A stretch of 64,000 bases of DNA, taken from positions 372,001 through 436,000 of the forward strand of contig NZ_JARKNA010000001.1 in assembly GCF_029360765.1 (NCBI RefSeq), read 5' to 3'. Position numbers and translations under genes: made by a program. The stretch is from Terrimonas pollutisoli. Lineage in GTDB: Bacteria; Bacteroidota; Bacteroidia; Chitinophagales; Chitinophagaceae. The notes below the pieces were generated by a model. That model saw only the letters and a program-made list of their open reading frames with translations, searched no databases and was not told the DNA's origin. Shown here in pieces: positions 1 to 8,193 of this stretch. How positions within the stretch are numbered: the first letter of the stretch is position 1; every line of letters begins with the position of its first letter.

Positions 1-463
1 TGAAATACCCTTCCAATGCGTGTTTTGAAGCAGCATAGTAAGCGGCATTAGGAAATGAAACAAGCCCTACAATTGAACCTACAGTTACTATTTTACCGGA
101 TTTTTGTTTTCTAAAAAATGGCAATACAGCATTAGTTACCTTTATAGTTCCCCAAAAGTTAGTTTCCAATTGTTGCCTGCCTAACTGAATGGGCGTTTCC
201 TCTGCAATACCCGACACTAAAAAACCTGCATTATTGATTAGAATATCCAAACGACTTATTTCTTTGAATATCCTTTCTGAAAAAGTATTAATTGACTGCT
301 CTGAATCAAGGTCTAATGCAATCATTTTGAAGGGTAACGTTGTCGCATACTTTTCAGGGTTTCGGCTTGTGCCAATTACATTGTAACCCTTTTTGTGTAG
401 CTCGTTTGCGACTAACAAACCAAAGCCTGATGATGCTCCTGTTACTAAAATATTTTGTTTCAT
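1..463 (-). CDS. SDR family oxidoreductase, C-terminus cut by window edge
   Basis: This is the N-terminal 154 codons of a short-chain dehydrogenase/reductase, an NAD(P)-dependent cytoplasmic oxidoreductase. The start is the ATG complement at 461-463. The Rossmann motif TGASSGFG lies at about residues 8-15, NNAG follows near residue 80, and a YAASK motif (YxxxK catalytic pair) lies close to the window edge with the usual upstream serine. Classical SDRs run about 240-290 residues, so roughly half is missing beyond base 1. It is divergent from the HxlR regulator at 566, with palindromes and facing promoters between, so control by that regulator is likely. The substrate is unknown. Confidence 0.93.
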   Translation of the reverse strand, partial: MKQNILVTGASSGFGLLVANELHKKGYNVIGTSRNPEKYATTLPFKMIALDLDSEQSINTFSERIFKEISRLDILINNAGFLVSGIAEETPIQLGRQQLETNFWGTIKVTNAVLPFFRKQKSGKIVTVGSIVGLVSFPNAAYYAASKHALEGYF

Positions 464-469
464 TTCTTT

Positions 470-497
470 TTGTTTAAATAGTTAATCTGTATATTTG
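470..497 (+). promoter_or_regulatory. Bacteroidota-type promoter for the HxlR gene
   Basis: A TATATTTG box at 490-497 matches the Bacteroidota -7 consensus TAnnTTTG, with a TTG at 470-472 in the -33 position. Transcription would start near 504, inside the palindrome at 498-512, leaving a leader of about 60 bases before the regulator ATG. Identified by motif match only. Confidence 0.6.
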
Positions 498-512
498 CTT
501 GCATTTTGCAAG
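498..512. promoter_or_regulatory. Palindromic operator 1, probable HxlR site
   Basis: CTTGCA-TTT-TGCAAG is a perfect inverted repeat with 6-base arms. It sits between the two facing -7 boxes and so covers both predicted transcription starts. A near-identical palindrome lies at 529-545. The adjacent HxlR-type regulator is the obvious ligand, by inference. Confidence 0.65.
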
Positions 513-514
513 TG

Positions 515-543
515 CAAATATAGCAATTACTTGCAAAATGCAA
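515..543 (-). promoter_or_regulatory. Bacteroidota-type promoter for the SDR gene
   Basis: On the minus strand, TATATTTG occupies 515-522. A TTG at 541-543 lies 18 bases upstream as a -33 element and falls inside the second palindrome. The predicted start near 508 overlaps operator 1. The promoter faces the hxlR-type promoter at 490-497. Confidence 0.6.
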
Positions 544-545
544 GT
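529..545. promoter_or_regulatory. Palindromic operator 2, probable HxlR site
   Basis: ACTTGCA-AAA-TGCAAGT is a perfect inverted repeat with 7-base arms, extendable by two bases to 527-547. Its centre is 32 bases from that of operator 1, about three helical turns, so two dimers would bind the same DNA face. It covers the -33 element of the SDR promoter. Confidence 0.65.
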
Positions 546-565
546 AATTTTAAAATATTTTTTTT

Positions 566-979
566 ATGAAATCGAAAAAAAGGTCAGATTGTCCCGTTTG
601 TAGTTCGCTTGATGCATGGGGAGATAAGTGGTCCCTGTTGATTATCAGGGACCTGATGTCTGCAAAAGAGTGCACTTATGGCGATTTTCTAAAAGCCCCG
701 GAACGTATAGCAACGAATATTCTGGCTTCAAGGTTAAAGGAACTTGAAGAAAACAAGATCATTGAAAAATTAGATCATCCGGATAGCAAAGCAAAGGTGT
801 TATACAGGTTAACCAAAAAAGGCATCGACTTGCTTCCTGTAATGGTTGAAATAAACTTATGGGCTGAAAAATATTTCCCTATACCGGCTGACAAGAAAGC
901 AATGTTGAAAGAGGTGAAAAAGGATAAGGCTGCATTTATTAAGTCAATGACTAAAGTATTGGAGAGACAAGGTAATTAG
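566..979 (+). CDS. HxlR family winged-helix transcriptional regulator
   Basis: A 137-residue protein filling the HxlR/MarR-like winged-helix domain. The N-terminal CPVC (Cys9, Cys12) is followed by the family's typical segment with WGDKWSLLIIRDL, then the recognition-helix region (TNILASRLKELEENKII) and a wing with LTKKG. HxlR regulators such as HypR and YodB sense electrophiles or oxidants through a conserved N-terminal cysteine, so redox or quinone sensing is plausible here. Its divergent SDR neighbour and the two palindromes between them suggest it controls both genes. The inducer is unknown. Confidence 0.93.
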   Translation: MKSKKRSDCPVCSSLDAWGDKWSLLIIRDLMSAKECTYGDFLKAPERIATNILASRLKELEENKIIEKLDHPDSKAKVLYRLTKKGIDLLPVMVEINLWAEKYFPIPADKKAMLKEVKKDKAAFIKSMTKVLERQGN

Positions 980-1308
980 ATAATTTATTATTAAGCATTT
1001 CCAACACCTAAGAAACTAAATAACTAAACAAAAAAGAAAAACAGCAGCTAACAAACCCATCAAGTGGGGCTTGGCATCCAAACATCAGCTATTTGCTACT
1101 GTCAGCAGTAGTTCGGGGCAGACGAATAAAGCCCGGCAAAAGTTCTTAACTTCATCGACAAGCAAAACCAAGCTTCGGTTTCTAAAATATTCCACCGCAG
1201 CAATACCTGACCGTTGTATTTGTAAAGACATCAAAAGATTTTTTCGAAATCAATGGAAAACAGAATAAAACGGCTGCTCTAACATGCGCAAGCAAAAAAT
1301 TTTACCAT
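980..1308. other. Intergenic stretch, possible decayed coding remnant
   Basis: No intact gene is supported. The only open frame above 60 codons starts with TTG (1071-1268) and has an unconvincing composition. Two other frames read like broken coding sequence: frame 2 at about 1130-1200 and frame 1 from 1183 straight into the VOC gene at 1309, with stops and a frame change between. This may be a gene remnant, but no family is recognisable. Confidence 0.3.
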
Positions 1309-1713
1309 ATGTCTTCGGGTAACCCGGTTATATCAGTTATGCTGGCAGTCGTAAGTACACCCACAGCTGTTAAATGGTATAAGACGGCTCTCGGCGCTAT
1401 TGAATTATGGAACCTTGGTTCGGTAGCTGGTTTAGAGATTGAGGGAGCAGTCTTTTTTGTAGGTGAGCCGGCAAAGAATGGATGGGAAAGCCCTGAAAGG
1501 CTGGGTATAACATCAGCACGAATAGAAGTGTTTTGTGATGATCCGGATGCATTTATAGATCGTGCTGTGAAAGCAGGTGCAAATGGTAGCCTTGATAAAA
1601 TAAAAAATCACGAGGCGCCATGGGGCATTCATAGACAAGGAGGATTTATTGATCCTTTCGGGCATATCTGGTTGGTAGGGGACAAATCTCCTTTAAATCC
1701 TTTTCCTCAATGA
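1309..1713 (+). CDS. VOC superfamily (glyoxalase/bleomycin resistance-like) protein
   Basis: A 134-residue single-domain vicinal oxygen chelate protein. The beta-alpha-beta-beta-beta halves can be followed from VISVMLAV at the start, through ALGAIELW, to a C-terminal GGFIDPFGHIWLVGD, which is the usual end of PhnB/glyoxalase-like proteins. These enzymes act on metabolites or drugs using a bound divalent metal, or merely bind ligands. The ligand here cannot be assigned. The ATG at 1309 is the first convincing start, although the frame is open for about 126 bases upstream. An AraC regulator follows. Confidence 0.85.
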   Translation: MSSGNPVISVMLAVVSTPTAVKWYKTALGAIELWNLGSVAGLEIEGAVFFVGEPAKNGWESPERLGITSARIEVFCDDPDAFIDRAVKAGANGSLDKIKNHEAPWGIHRQGGFIDPFGHIWLVGDKSPLNPFPQ

Positions 1714-1805
1714 AATGGTTCTCTTTTCATTTCATAACTTAGTGATGGCAGGCAACCGAAGCCTGCACACATGACGGCCGGACATAACAACATACATCAG
1801 GTGAA

Positions 1806-2585
1806 ATGAAATACTGGTACCAACAACCACATCGGTTGCTGTCAGCATATGTCAGAACGGTTTTGATACTGGAAGGATTTGTTGAAGCAGACCCGCCCGG
1901 ACTGCCACTTTTTACCAATGGCATGCCTGCTTTACTCTGCCGGACTGAAAAAGATCAGACAGGAAATGAGAACGTCATGCAATTAACCCTGTTTGGAAAA
2001 TCTATCCCGCCAGACTGCTGGACGATTAATGACAATACAACTATCATCGCCTGTTTCTTTAAACCATTTGTACTGGCAGGTATATTTAATATACCCGCCA
2101 TGAAATTAGTAAAGGCCCCCGTTGATCTTTGCACCTGGAATCCGCATAAAACAAATGCGCTGATAACGCAATTGATCTATGCAGGATCAACGCAGAGCAA
2201 AATGGAGGTACTTGATAATTTATTAATTCACCAGTTGCAGCAACAGGAGAGGGAATGTGAAATAATTAAATATGCTACGGATGAGATCCTGTGCAACCCG
2301 GATACGGAAATCTTATCCGCAATACGGAATAAATTGAATCTTAATGAAAGGACCTTTCAAAGGATCTTTAAAAAATATGTAGGGGTCAGTCCAAACCAAT
2401 ACAGGCGCATCTGCCAGTTTCAGCTTTCCTTTGCGCAACTCAGGACTAAAAAATTTGATAAGCTTTCAGATGTTGCTTACGATAACGATTTTGCCGATCA
2501 AAGCCATTTTATCCGTTCATTCAAAGAGTTCACACAAACCACACCCAATGATTATCTCAGGTCTGGTTTGAAAAAAAAGCCATAG
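1806..2585 (+). CDS. AraC family transcriptional regulator
   Basis: A 259-residue regulator. The N-terminal ~150 residues resemble the ligand-binding part of AraC proteins with a DUF6597-type layout. The C-terminal ~100 residues are the double helix-turn-helix domain: LNERTFQRIFKKYVGVSP forms the first HTH region, and ADQSHFIRSFKEFTQTTP the second with its signature. It lies between two VOC-fold genes on the same strand and may regulate them. The effector is unknown. Confidence 0.92.
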   Translation: MKYWYQQPHRLLSAYVRTVLILEGFVEADPPGLPLFTNGMPALLCRTEKDQTGNENVMQLTLFGKSIPPDCWTINDNTTIIACFFKPFVLAGIFNIPAMKLVKAPVDLCTWNPHKTNALITQLIYAGSTQSKMEVLDNLLIHQLQQQERECEIIKYATDEILCNPDTEILSAIRNKLNLNERTFQRIFKKYVGVSPNQYRRICQFQLSFAQLRTKKFDKLSDVAYDNDFADQSHFIRSFKEFTQTTPNDYLRSGLKKKP

Positions 2586-2647
2586 TGTCGTTTTTATTCT
2601 ATTCACTGATCCTATACTTTTATTTCTTTGCTATCAAATCATAAAGA

Positions 2648-3499
2648 ATGAATGAGAAAATAACTTCCTGTCTTTGGTTTGACGGGCAGGCAAAAGAAGC
2701 CGCTGCATTGTACTGCTCTGTTTTTGCCAATGCAAAAATTACAAGCCAGTCGCCCATCGTAACAAGCGTTGATATTTCAGGGCAAAGCTTCACGCTTTTG
2801 GATGGAGGACCTATGTACAAACCCAATCCTTCCATTTCATTTTATTATATCTGCGAAAATGCAACGGAGCTTGACCGCATCTGGAATGCATTTAGTAAGG
2901 AAGGGAAGGTGTTGATGCCTTTAGACAAATATCCCTGGGGCGAAAAGTATGGATGGATATCCGATAAGTACGGCATTTCGTGGCAGCTTGCCCTCGGCAA
3001 AATAAGTGACGTGGGCCAGAAAATAACGGCTTGCCTGCTATTTACCGGGAAACAATATGGTCGGGTGGACGAAGCCATAGCACATTACTCTTCTATTTTC
3101 AAAAACACCGGGGTTGACGGCATCCTTCGTTATGGGGCTAATGAATTGCCAGACGGGGAAGGCAAGGTAAAACATGCGCAGATCACTTTAAATGACCAGA
3201 AATTTATGTTGATGGAAAGCGCCGGGCCACACAACTTTAGTTTTAGTGAAGGTGTATCATTAACCATCCATTGCGAAACACAGGAGCAAATAGATTATTA
3301 CTGGGAAAAGCTCACTGAAAGCGGGGAAGAAAGCATGTGCGGATGGCTGAAAGATCAATTTGGTGTATCCTGGCAAATCGTTCCAACTGTATTGAACAAG
3401 ATCATGAGCGATCCGGCCAAAGCAGGCAAGGCAGCACAAGCTTTTATGGCTATGCGAAAATTGGATATTGAACAAATTGTGCATGCCTCCATTTCCTGA
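2648..3499 (+). CDS. Tandem PhnB-like VOC protein (3-demethylubiquinone methyltransferase-like fold)
   Basis: A 283-residue protein with two VOC repeats. Repeat 1 (about 1-120) starts ITSCLWFDGQAKEAAALYCS and ends with YGISWQLA. Repeat 2 (about 128-255) starts KITACLLFTG and ends with FGVSWQIVP. Both match the domain annotated as 3-dmu-9_3-mt, which despite its name has no proven methyltransferase role and is widespread in bacteria. The last ~30 residues form an AFMAMRKLDIEQ helix common in this family. The start ATG at 2648 follows the AraC gene by 62 bases. The substrate is unknown. Confidence 0.9.
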   Translation: MNEKITSCLWFDGQAKEAAALYCSVFANAKITSQSPIVTSVDISGQSFTLLDGGPMYKPNPSISFYYICENATELDRIWNAFSKEGKVLMPLDKYPWGEKYGWISDKYGISWQLALGKISDVGQKITACLLFTGKQYGRVDEAIAHYSSIFKNTGVDGILRYGANELPDGEGKVKHAQITLNDQKFMLMESAGPHNFSFSEGVSLTIHCETQEQIDYYWEKLTESGEESMCGWLKDQFGVSWQIVPTVLNKIMSDPAKAGKAAQAFMAMRKLDIEQIVHASIS

Positions 3500-3624
3500 A
3501 GCTCAGCTTATTCTTTGCAAGCGATAACAACTGGTGATCGGTTTTCAGCTAAAAATACTTTTACTTTCACCAGGTGATTGACGATTAATATTTCAATAGC
3601 AAATCGCTTATAAAACAATAAGGC

Positions 3625-3714
3625 ATGAAACGTTTATTACAACTATTCTGCGTTGCTTTTTTTGCAACTCACGTCAAAAATGATCTACGATGTAAGATTA
3701 ATCTTACTTCGTAA
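3625..3714 (+). other. Signal-peptide-like 29-codon open frame, possible gene remnant
   Basis: An ATG at 3625 opens a 29-residue frame beginning MKRLLQLFCVAFFAT, which looks like a Bacteroidota secretion signal, and stops at 3712. It may be a decayed 5' end of an exported-protein gene or chance. There is no family evidence. Confidence 0.2.
3692..3707. promoter_or_regulatory. Perfect 16-base palindrome
   Basis: GTAAGATT-AATCTTAC is a perfect palindrome with no spacer, about 73 bases before the small gene at 3780. It could be an operator; no cognate regulator can be named. Confidence 0.3.
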
Positions 3715-3779
3715 AAATCCGATTTTATTTCAGCGTAGTGCTTTTTACCTTGCGCCGCTTAAACCACTACCTGTTAATT

Positions 3780-4001
3780 ATGCCTTACTTTGTTGTTATT
3801 GCAAAGGATAAAAAGAATGGAGCAAAAAGAAGAAGAAAAATTACACTGGAAGCTACCGGCAGAGACAGCGCTAAAATCGCATTCATTGAAAAATGCAGGA
3901 ATGTGGATTTTGAACCTGATCTCACTACGCTCAGAGAAATTACCCGCAAAGAATATGATGCGATCATTGCAACCCTTTTAGGGAAAAAGGTTAAGAATTG
4001 A
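3780..4001 (+). CDS. Small conserved-looking hypothetical protein
   Basis: A 73-residue protein starting MPYFVVIAKDKKNG. A GTG at 3738 would add 14 residues, but the ATG at 3780 begins right at the globular part. The protein is basic (RRRKITLEATGRDSAKIAFIEKCR) and ends in lysines (LLGKKVKN), which would suit a nucleic-acid-associated protein, but no family is recognised. A TACCTTGC sequence near 3746 is a weak -7 candidate. It stands alone between a VOC gene and a convergent kinase. Confidence 0.55.
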   Translation: MPYFVVIAKDKKNGAKRRRKITLEATGRDSAKIAFIEKCRNVDFEPDLTTLREITRKEYDAIIATLLGKKVKN

Positions 4002-4136
4002 ACAACATAGCACATTGTTGATGTGGCTTTACTTGTTGCAAGTGTATTATTGAAAGCCTGTTCTCAATGTCAATGCACAGGAATCCCTGGCGGTAAAACA
4101 CCTCCTGTTATTACGGTTATATAATTAAATGCATTT

Positions 4137-6464
4137 TTAATTTTGCATGGCAGGTAAACTAAAATAGAAGGTTGCTCCTTTATTTACTTCTGCGTTGGCC
4201 CACACCCGGCCGCCATGCCTGCTTACTATTCGCTGCACCAGGGCCAGGCCAACGCCGGTTCCTTCAAACTCTTCCAGGCGATGCAATCGCTGGAATACAC
4301 CAAAAAGCTTGTTGACGTATTTCATATCAAACCCAACACCGTTGTCCTTTACATTGTAAATAACTTCATGAGCTGTTTTAACAGATGTGATCTCAATGAC
4401 GGGCTTTTCTTTTTCACGGGAATATTTTATAGCGTTGGAAATAAAATTGACCCACACCTGTTGTATCAGGCTATTATCGCACCAGGCCGGCTCGAGGTTA
4501 CCGATGTGCAGCGTTACATTATTTGTATTTACCAGGTGCTGTCCGGCAATTACTGACCTGACCAGCTCATTCATATCCACCCGGCGTATTGTCAATTCTC
4601 TTCGGCCCAGCCGGGAAAAATGAAGAAGATCATCAATCAGGGTACCCATTCTTTGTGCATTGGCGGTTATGATGCCAAGCAGCCGGTTTCCTTCTTCATC
4701 CAGTTTTGCAGCATAGTCCTCCATTACCGCTTTGGTATAGCCATCTATTATACGCAAAGGGGCACGCAGGTCATGAGAAACAGAATAAGAAAAAGCTTCC
4801 AGTTCTTTGTTTACAGTCTCTAATTCCCTTTGCGCTTTTTTGCGTTCAGTTATATCATAAATGATATTGATTGCAAATTTTTCTCCCTTCAATAAAATTG
4901 TCTCAACTGAAGCAAGTATATCCAATATTTTTCCCGATTTATTCCGGATCATCATTTCAAAGCTTTTTGCCGATCCATGCTCCCTGATAAGCTGCAATAT
5001 CTCTTCCCGTTTCTCCATGTCCACCACCAGTCCCAACTCTGTGGAACTGTGATTTAATAACTCTTCTTTTGAATAGCCGGTGATGTTAGCAAACGCATCA
5101 TTTACCTCAATGTAGGTGGAGTCGGAAAGCCGTGTAATGGTGATACCCGCTGCACTTGCCCTGAATGCTTTATGAAATTTTTCTTCACTTTCTTTTAACT
5201 TCAATTCTGCCTTTTTTTGTTCTGATATATCACGCACAAACCCAATGAACAGATATTTTCCGTTTGAAATCGCCGGAGAAATACTGAGTGATATATCAAG
5301 TTCAATATTGTTTTTATTGATGGCCTGGATCTCAACTGTTTTTCCAATCACTGGCCCCTTCCCCGTTTGCAGAAAACGGTTTAATCCCGTTTTATGCGCT
5401 TCCCTGTAACGGTCCGGAATAATGGTGTCACTCAGGAGTTTTCCTTTCACCTCATCACTACTCCATCCAAAAATAGACTCAGCCTTTGGGTTCCATTGAG
5501 TAACATACCCGTTATGGTCGATAACAATCACCGCGTCAGGCGCAGCTTTGAAAATAGTTTGTATTTGCTCTTCTCTTTCCCTCAAAGCATTTTCAGCCAG
5601 CTTGCTTTGAAAATCTCTTTTGTTCAGGAGTGTAACACTATACAATACAATACCCATTAACACGACAATGATGCTAAATACTAAAATGTTTACGCCAAAT
5701 TCAAGTGTAAAGCTGCTTGTCCAATGACCGACCATGCGTAAAAGGCCAAGAAGAGCAGGTACCAGTATGGCCGCAGGAATTAACCTTCGTGCAACCATGC
5801 TTCCTGCAAATGGTCCTGTAATTTCCTTCATCAATCCTTTATCTGCATTAAAAAACAGCATGGATAAGGACAAAAGAAGAAAACAAGCGGCGGAATGAAT
5901 TGCCATCGGCAGATAAGTGAATACCCCGTAAAATATTTTTACCTGGTACAGATAGCCTAATATGGCAAACAGGCTTATACCGGCGAGAGTCAGGAGAATA
6001 ATATCAGAAGCAGTCCTTTTGTTTATTGTTTTCGCATGCAAAAGCAATAAGGCAATACCTGTCAGCATAAAATTAATCGCAGCAATTGGTACAATGCGAT
6101 CAGATTGCAGTTTATTTTGAAACAGCAGTGCGTCAATTTGAAAATCCAGGCCGAAGGTGAGAGAAAAAAATTTTAGCGTCCCAATTAGTAAAACCAATAT
6201 GGCAAAAATGTAGCCGGTCTTTCGTTTTCTCCCTGTGAGCTGGTCCGTAGTCTGAAAAAGGAATGAAACGGCTGCAAAAATAAATGCCAGTGCAGCAATA
6301 GGATTCATCGCCTTGGCGCCGGGAAGGGGGCGTGTTAAGACTAGAATATCAAACTGCCACCCAATCAGCACAAGCAAGGCAATCGCTATCACGGATATTG
6401 CTAAAATTACCGACCACCTTATCATTTCATTGGAGAAGCCGGTCTTAAGAGTAGAACGCTGCAT
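4137..6464 (-). CDS. Membrane-bound PAS sensor histidine kinase
   Basis: A 775-residue sensor kinase. About residues 15-285 contain roughly eight hydrophobic segments forming an integral membrane input module. A short coiled linker precedes PAS domain 1 (about 295-415, with DAVIVIDHNGYVTQWN) and PAS domain 2 (about 425-545, with YIEVNDAFANITGYS). The phospho-acceptor helix carries SHDLRAPLR near residue 560. The HATPase domain shows the N box (NFISNAIKYS), G1 (DNGVGF) and G2 (GTGVGLALVQRI). It autophosphorylates and passes phosphate to an unidentified regulator; no response regulator is adjacent, so it is an orphan kinase. Signals could enter through the membrane module or PAS ligands. Confidence 0.93.
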   Translation of the reverse strand: MQRSTLKTGFSNEMIRWSVILAISVIAIALLVLIGWQFDILVLTRPLPGAKAMNPIAALAFIFAAVSFLFQTTDQLTGRKRKTGYIFAILVLLIGTLKFFSLTFGLDFQIDALLFQNKLQSDRIVPIAAINFMLTGIALLLLHAKTINKRTASDIILLTLAGISLFAILGYLYQVKIFYGVFTYLPMAIHSAACFLLLSLSMLFFNADKGLMKEITGPFAGSMVARRLIPAAILVPALLGLLRMVGHWTSSFTLEFGVNILVFSIIVVLMGIVLYSVTLLNKRDFQSKLAENALREREEQIQTIFKAAPDAVIVIDHNGYVTQWNPKAESIFGWSSDEVKGKLLSDTIIPDRYREAHKTGLNRFLQTGKGPVIGKTVEIQAINKNNIELDISLSISPAISNGKYLFIGFVRDISEQKKAELKLKESEEKFHKAFRASAAGITITRLSDSTYIEVNDAFANITGYSKEELLNHSSTELGLVVDMEKREEILQLIREHGSAKSFEMMIRNKSGKILDILASVETILLKGEKFAINIIYDITERKKAQRELETVNKELEAFSYSVSHDLRAPLRIIDGYTKAVMEDYAAKLDEEGNRLLGIITANAQRMGTLIDDLLHFSRLGRRELTIRRVDMNELVRSVIAGQHLVNTNNVTLHIGNLEPAWCDNSLIQQVWVNFISNAIKYSREKEKPVIEITSVKTAHEVIYNVKDNGVGFDMKYVNKLFGVFQRLHRLEEFEGTGVGLALVQRIVSRHGGRVWANAEVNKGATFYFSLPAMQN

Positions 6465-6816
6465 CTGAAGTTGAATTCAATTAGAGAACATTGTTTCACT
6501 TTTAATCAGCGCCTTAACGGTGAGCAAAGCTACACTTTATTCAAAATCTTTGTCAGGATTTGAAAGAACGGATCATTCATTTTATCATTTGCAAAATGCT
6601 GCTTGTAGCGAAGACTCTGTCACTCGCCCGCAAAGACTGTACCGTAGCTTAGGCTTGTCGATCAAATAGCACCGGGTTGATGAAACTTATCATATGAATG
6701 CTTTTGTAAAGTATGCGGAATACGGACGTGTTGAAAATTTTTCTTAGTGACGGAAGCCGGTCCACATCTATAAACCGATACAGCTATATAAAATAGTTAA
6801 ACCTAATTTTGTTCAA
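6465..6816. other. Divergent intergenic region without a gene
   Basis: Lies between the minus-strand kinase and the plus-strand DUF488 gene. The one signal seen is TAATTTTG at 6804-6811, a match to the TAnnTTTG -7 box but only six bases from the DUF488 ATG, so either the transcript is nearly leaderless or the match is fortuitous. Nothing else stands out. Confidence 0.4.
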
Positions 6817-7200
6817 ATGAACAACAAGGCCGGTGATTTGATAAAAATAAAACGTATTTATGATCCTCCCGATCCAAAGGACGGCATTCGAATCCTGGTT
6901 GACCGGCTGTGGCCGAGAGGTGTAAAAAAGGAGAATGCAAAGGTGGATATTTGGATGAAAGAAATTGCTCCTTCACCGGGTTTACGCAAATGGTTCAATC
7001 ATGAGCCTGCAAAATGGGAGGATTTTAAAAAAGCATATAAGGAAGAGTTAGAACATTCAAAAGTTATCGGGGAGCTGGGGGAGTATATCAGGGTAAACAA
7101 GAAAATTACTCTCCTGTATGCTGCCAGTGACCAGGAACATAATCATGCACTGGTCTTGTTGGATTACATAAAAAAAGTTTTCCGGCCCGGTAAGAAATAA
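6817..7200 (+). CDS. DUF488 family protein (YeaO-like)
   Basis: A 127-residue cytoplasmic protein. It carries the family signature RIYDPPDPKDGIRILVDRLWPRG at about residues 13-36 (read here in parts), the middle motif WFNHEPAKWEDFKKAY, and the C-terminal ITLLYAASDQEHNHALVLL. DUF488/YeaO proteins are widespread but have no established biochemical role. The conserved Arg/Trp/His residues hint at a ligand or nucleic-acid site. It converges with the sigma factor gene eight bases downstream. Confidence 0.9.
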   Translation: MNNKAGDLIKIKRIYDPPDPKDGIRILVDRLWPRGVKKENAKVDIWMKEIAPSPGLRKWFNHEPAKWEDFKKAYKEELEHSKVIGELGEYIRVNKKITLLYAASDQEHNHALVLLDYIKKVFRPGKK

Positions 7201-7207
7201 ATGATAG

Positions 7208-7867
7208 TCAGGAAACGGCGATTTGATTCATCACTCTTTCAATCATCCGGTCACAACGGGAAAGATGAAAATGAAGAATGTCTTCTTTTTTATAATAGCC
7301 GTTTAACGACTCTTTCAATAGGGCTTTGGCCCGGTTGAGCCGCACTTTCACGTTGGCTTCGCTCAGATCCAGGCACTCCTGCGTCTCTGCAACGTTCAGG
7401 CCCTCAATCTCCCGCATGATGAAAACAATTCTGTATTTATCAGGAAGATTACGAATGGCTTCCTCCAGAATGACTTTTAATTCAGTATTCAACATTTGCC
7501 CAACAGGCGTTCTCACGGTGGCTGTCTGTTGCTGATAAATTTCTTTATCCATAGTATCGTCATTCATATTAATGGATCGGCCTCTTTTTTTTAATCGTAA
7601 CAAGCTTTCATTGATCAGTATTCTTGTCAGCCAGGTAGAGAAACTTGCTTTAAAAGCAAATTTGTCCAGGTTCTCCCAGGCATTGATATAGGCTACCTGC
7701 ATGATATCTTCCACTTCCGCGTCATCATTGATGATTGACATCCCCACCCGGTAAAGACGTTGGTTGTACCGGCGAATAATGATCGCATAAAGGTTTTTTT
7801 CACCGCTTAATATCCTGCCGATAATCTCTTTGTCAGAGATAGTATCCGTTGCAATAGCGTCCCGCAT
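7208..7867 (-). CDS. ECF-type RNA polymerase sigma factor
   Basis: A 219-residue sigma factor counted from the ATG complement at 7865-7867; a TTG at 7885 would add six residues. Region 2 (about 15-90) contains YNQRLYRVGMSIINDDAEVEDIMQ, and the -10 contact segment has FSTWLTRILINESL. Region 4 (about 135-195) contains LPDKYRIVFIMREIEGLNVAE and the recognition helix (SEANVKVRLNRAKALL). The ~25-residue C-terminal tail ends with HLSRCDRMIERVMNQIAVS and includes one cysteine. No anti-sigma gene is adjacent. The divergent DUF4142/cupredoxin pair may be a target. Confidence 0.93.
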   Translation of the reverse strand: MRDAIATDTISDKEIIGRILSGEKNLYAIIIRRYNQRLYRVGMSIINDDAEVEDIMQVAYINAWENLDKFAFKASFSTWLTRILINESLLRLKKRGRSINMNDDTMDKEIYQQQTATVRTPVGQMLNTELKVILEEAIRNLPDKYRIVFIMREIEGLNVAETQECLDLSEANVKVRLNRAKALLKESLNGYYKKEDILHFHLSRCDRMIERVMNQIAVS

Positions 7868-8193
7868 GTCCGTAATGTTGATCAATCTGTAATTAGAGTA
7901 ACGGGAAATGATAAGGTTACAAAGTTACCCGAATATTTTTTGAAAGCTTTTTAAGCATTTCCGGCTGTATGCGGGCCCGGCGCCCCTGGCTGATATTATA
8001 TCACAGGTCTTATCCAACCTGAGTGGGGCGATAACGCACTGATAGTAGAAAGTAGCTTAAATGTCGGACATGAAGCGGAATGTATACTGGTGAACTTTTT
8101 TTCAACGAATCATTTTATTCCGGAAAATATTGTAACCTTTTTTTAGCGCAACACTCAAATATTCAGTTCGTCACATTTTAAAATTTAACGCAA
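7868..8193. promoter_or_regulatory. Divergent intergenic region with sigma-gene promoter
   Basis: On the minus strand TAACTTTG (complement of 7920-7927) matches the -7 consensus and would start the sigma mRNA about 40 bases before its ATG. On the plus strand TAACCTTT at 8133-8140 is a weaker candidate for the DUF4142 gene. The remainder shows no gene. Confidence 0.4.

Noticed and set aside
1071-1268. 65-codon plus-strand frame
   Set aside because: TTG start, low-complexity serine/threonine-rich composition and no motif; not supported as a gene.
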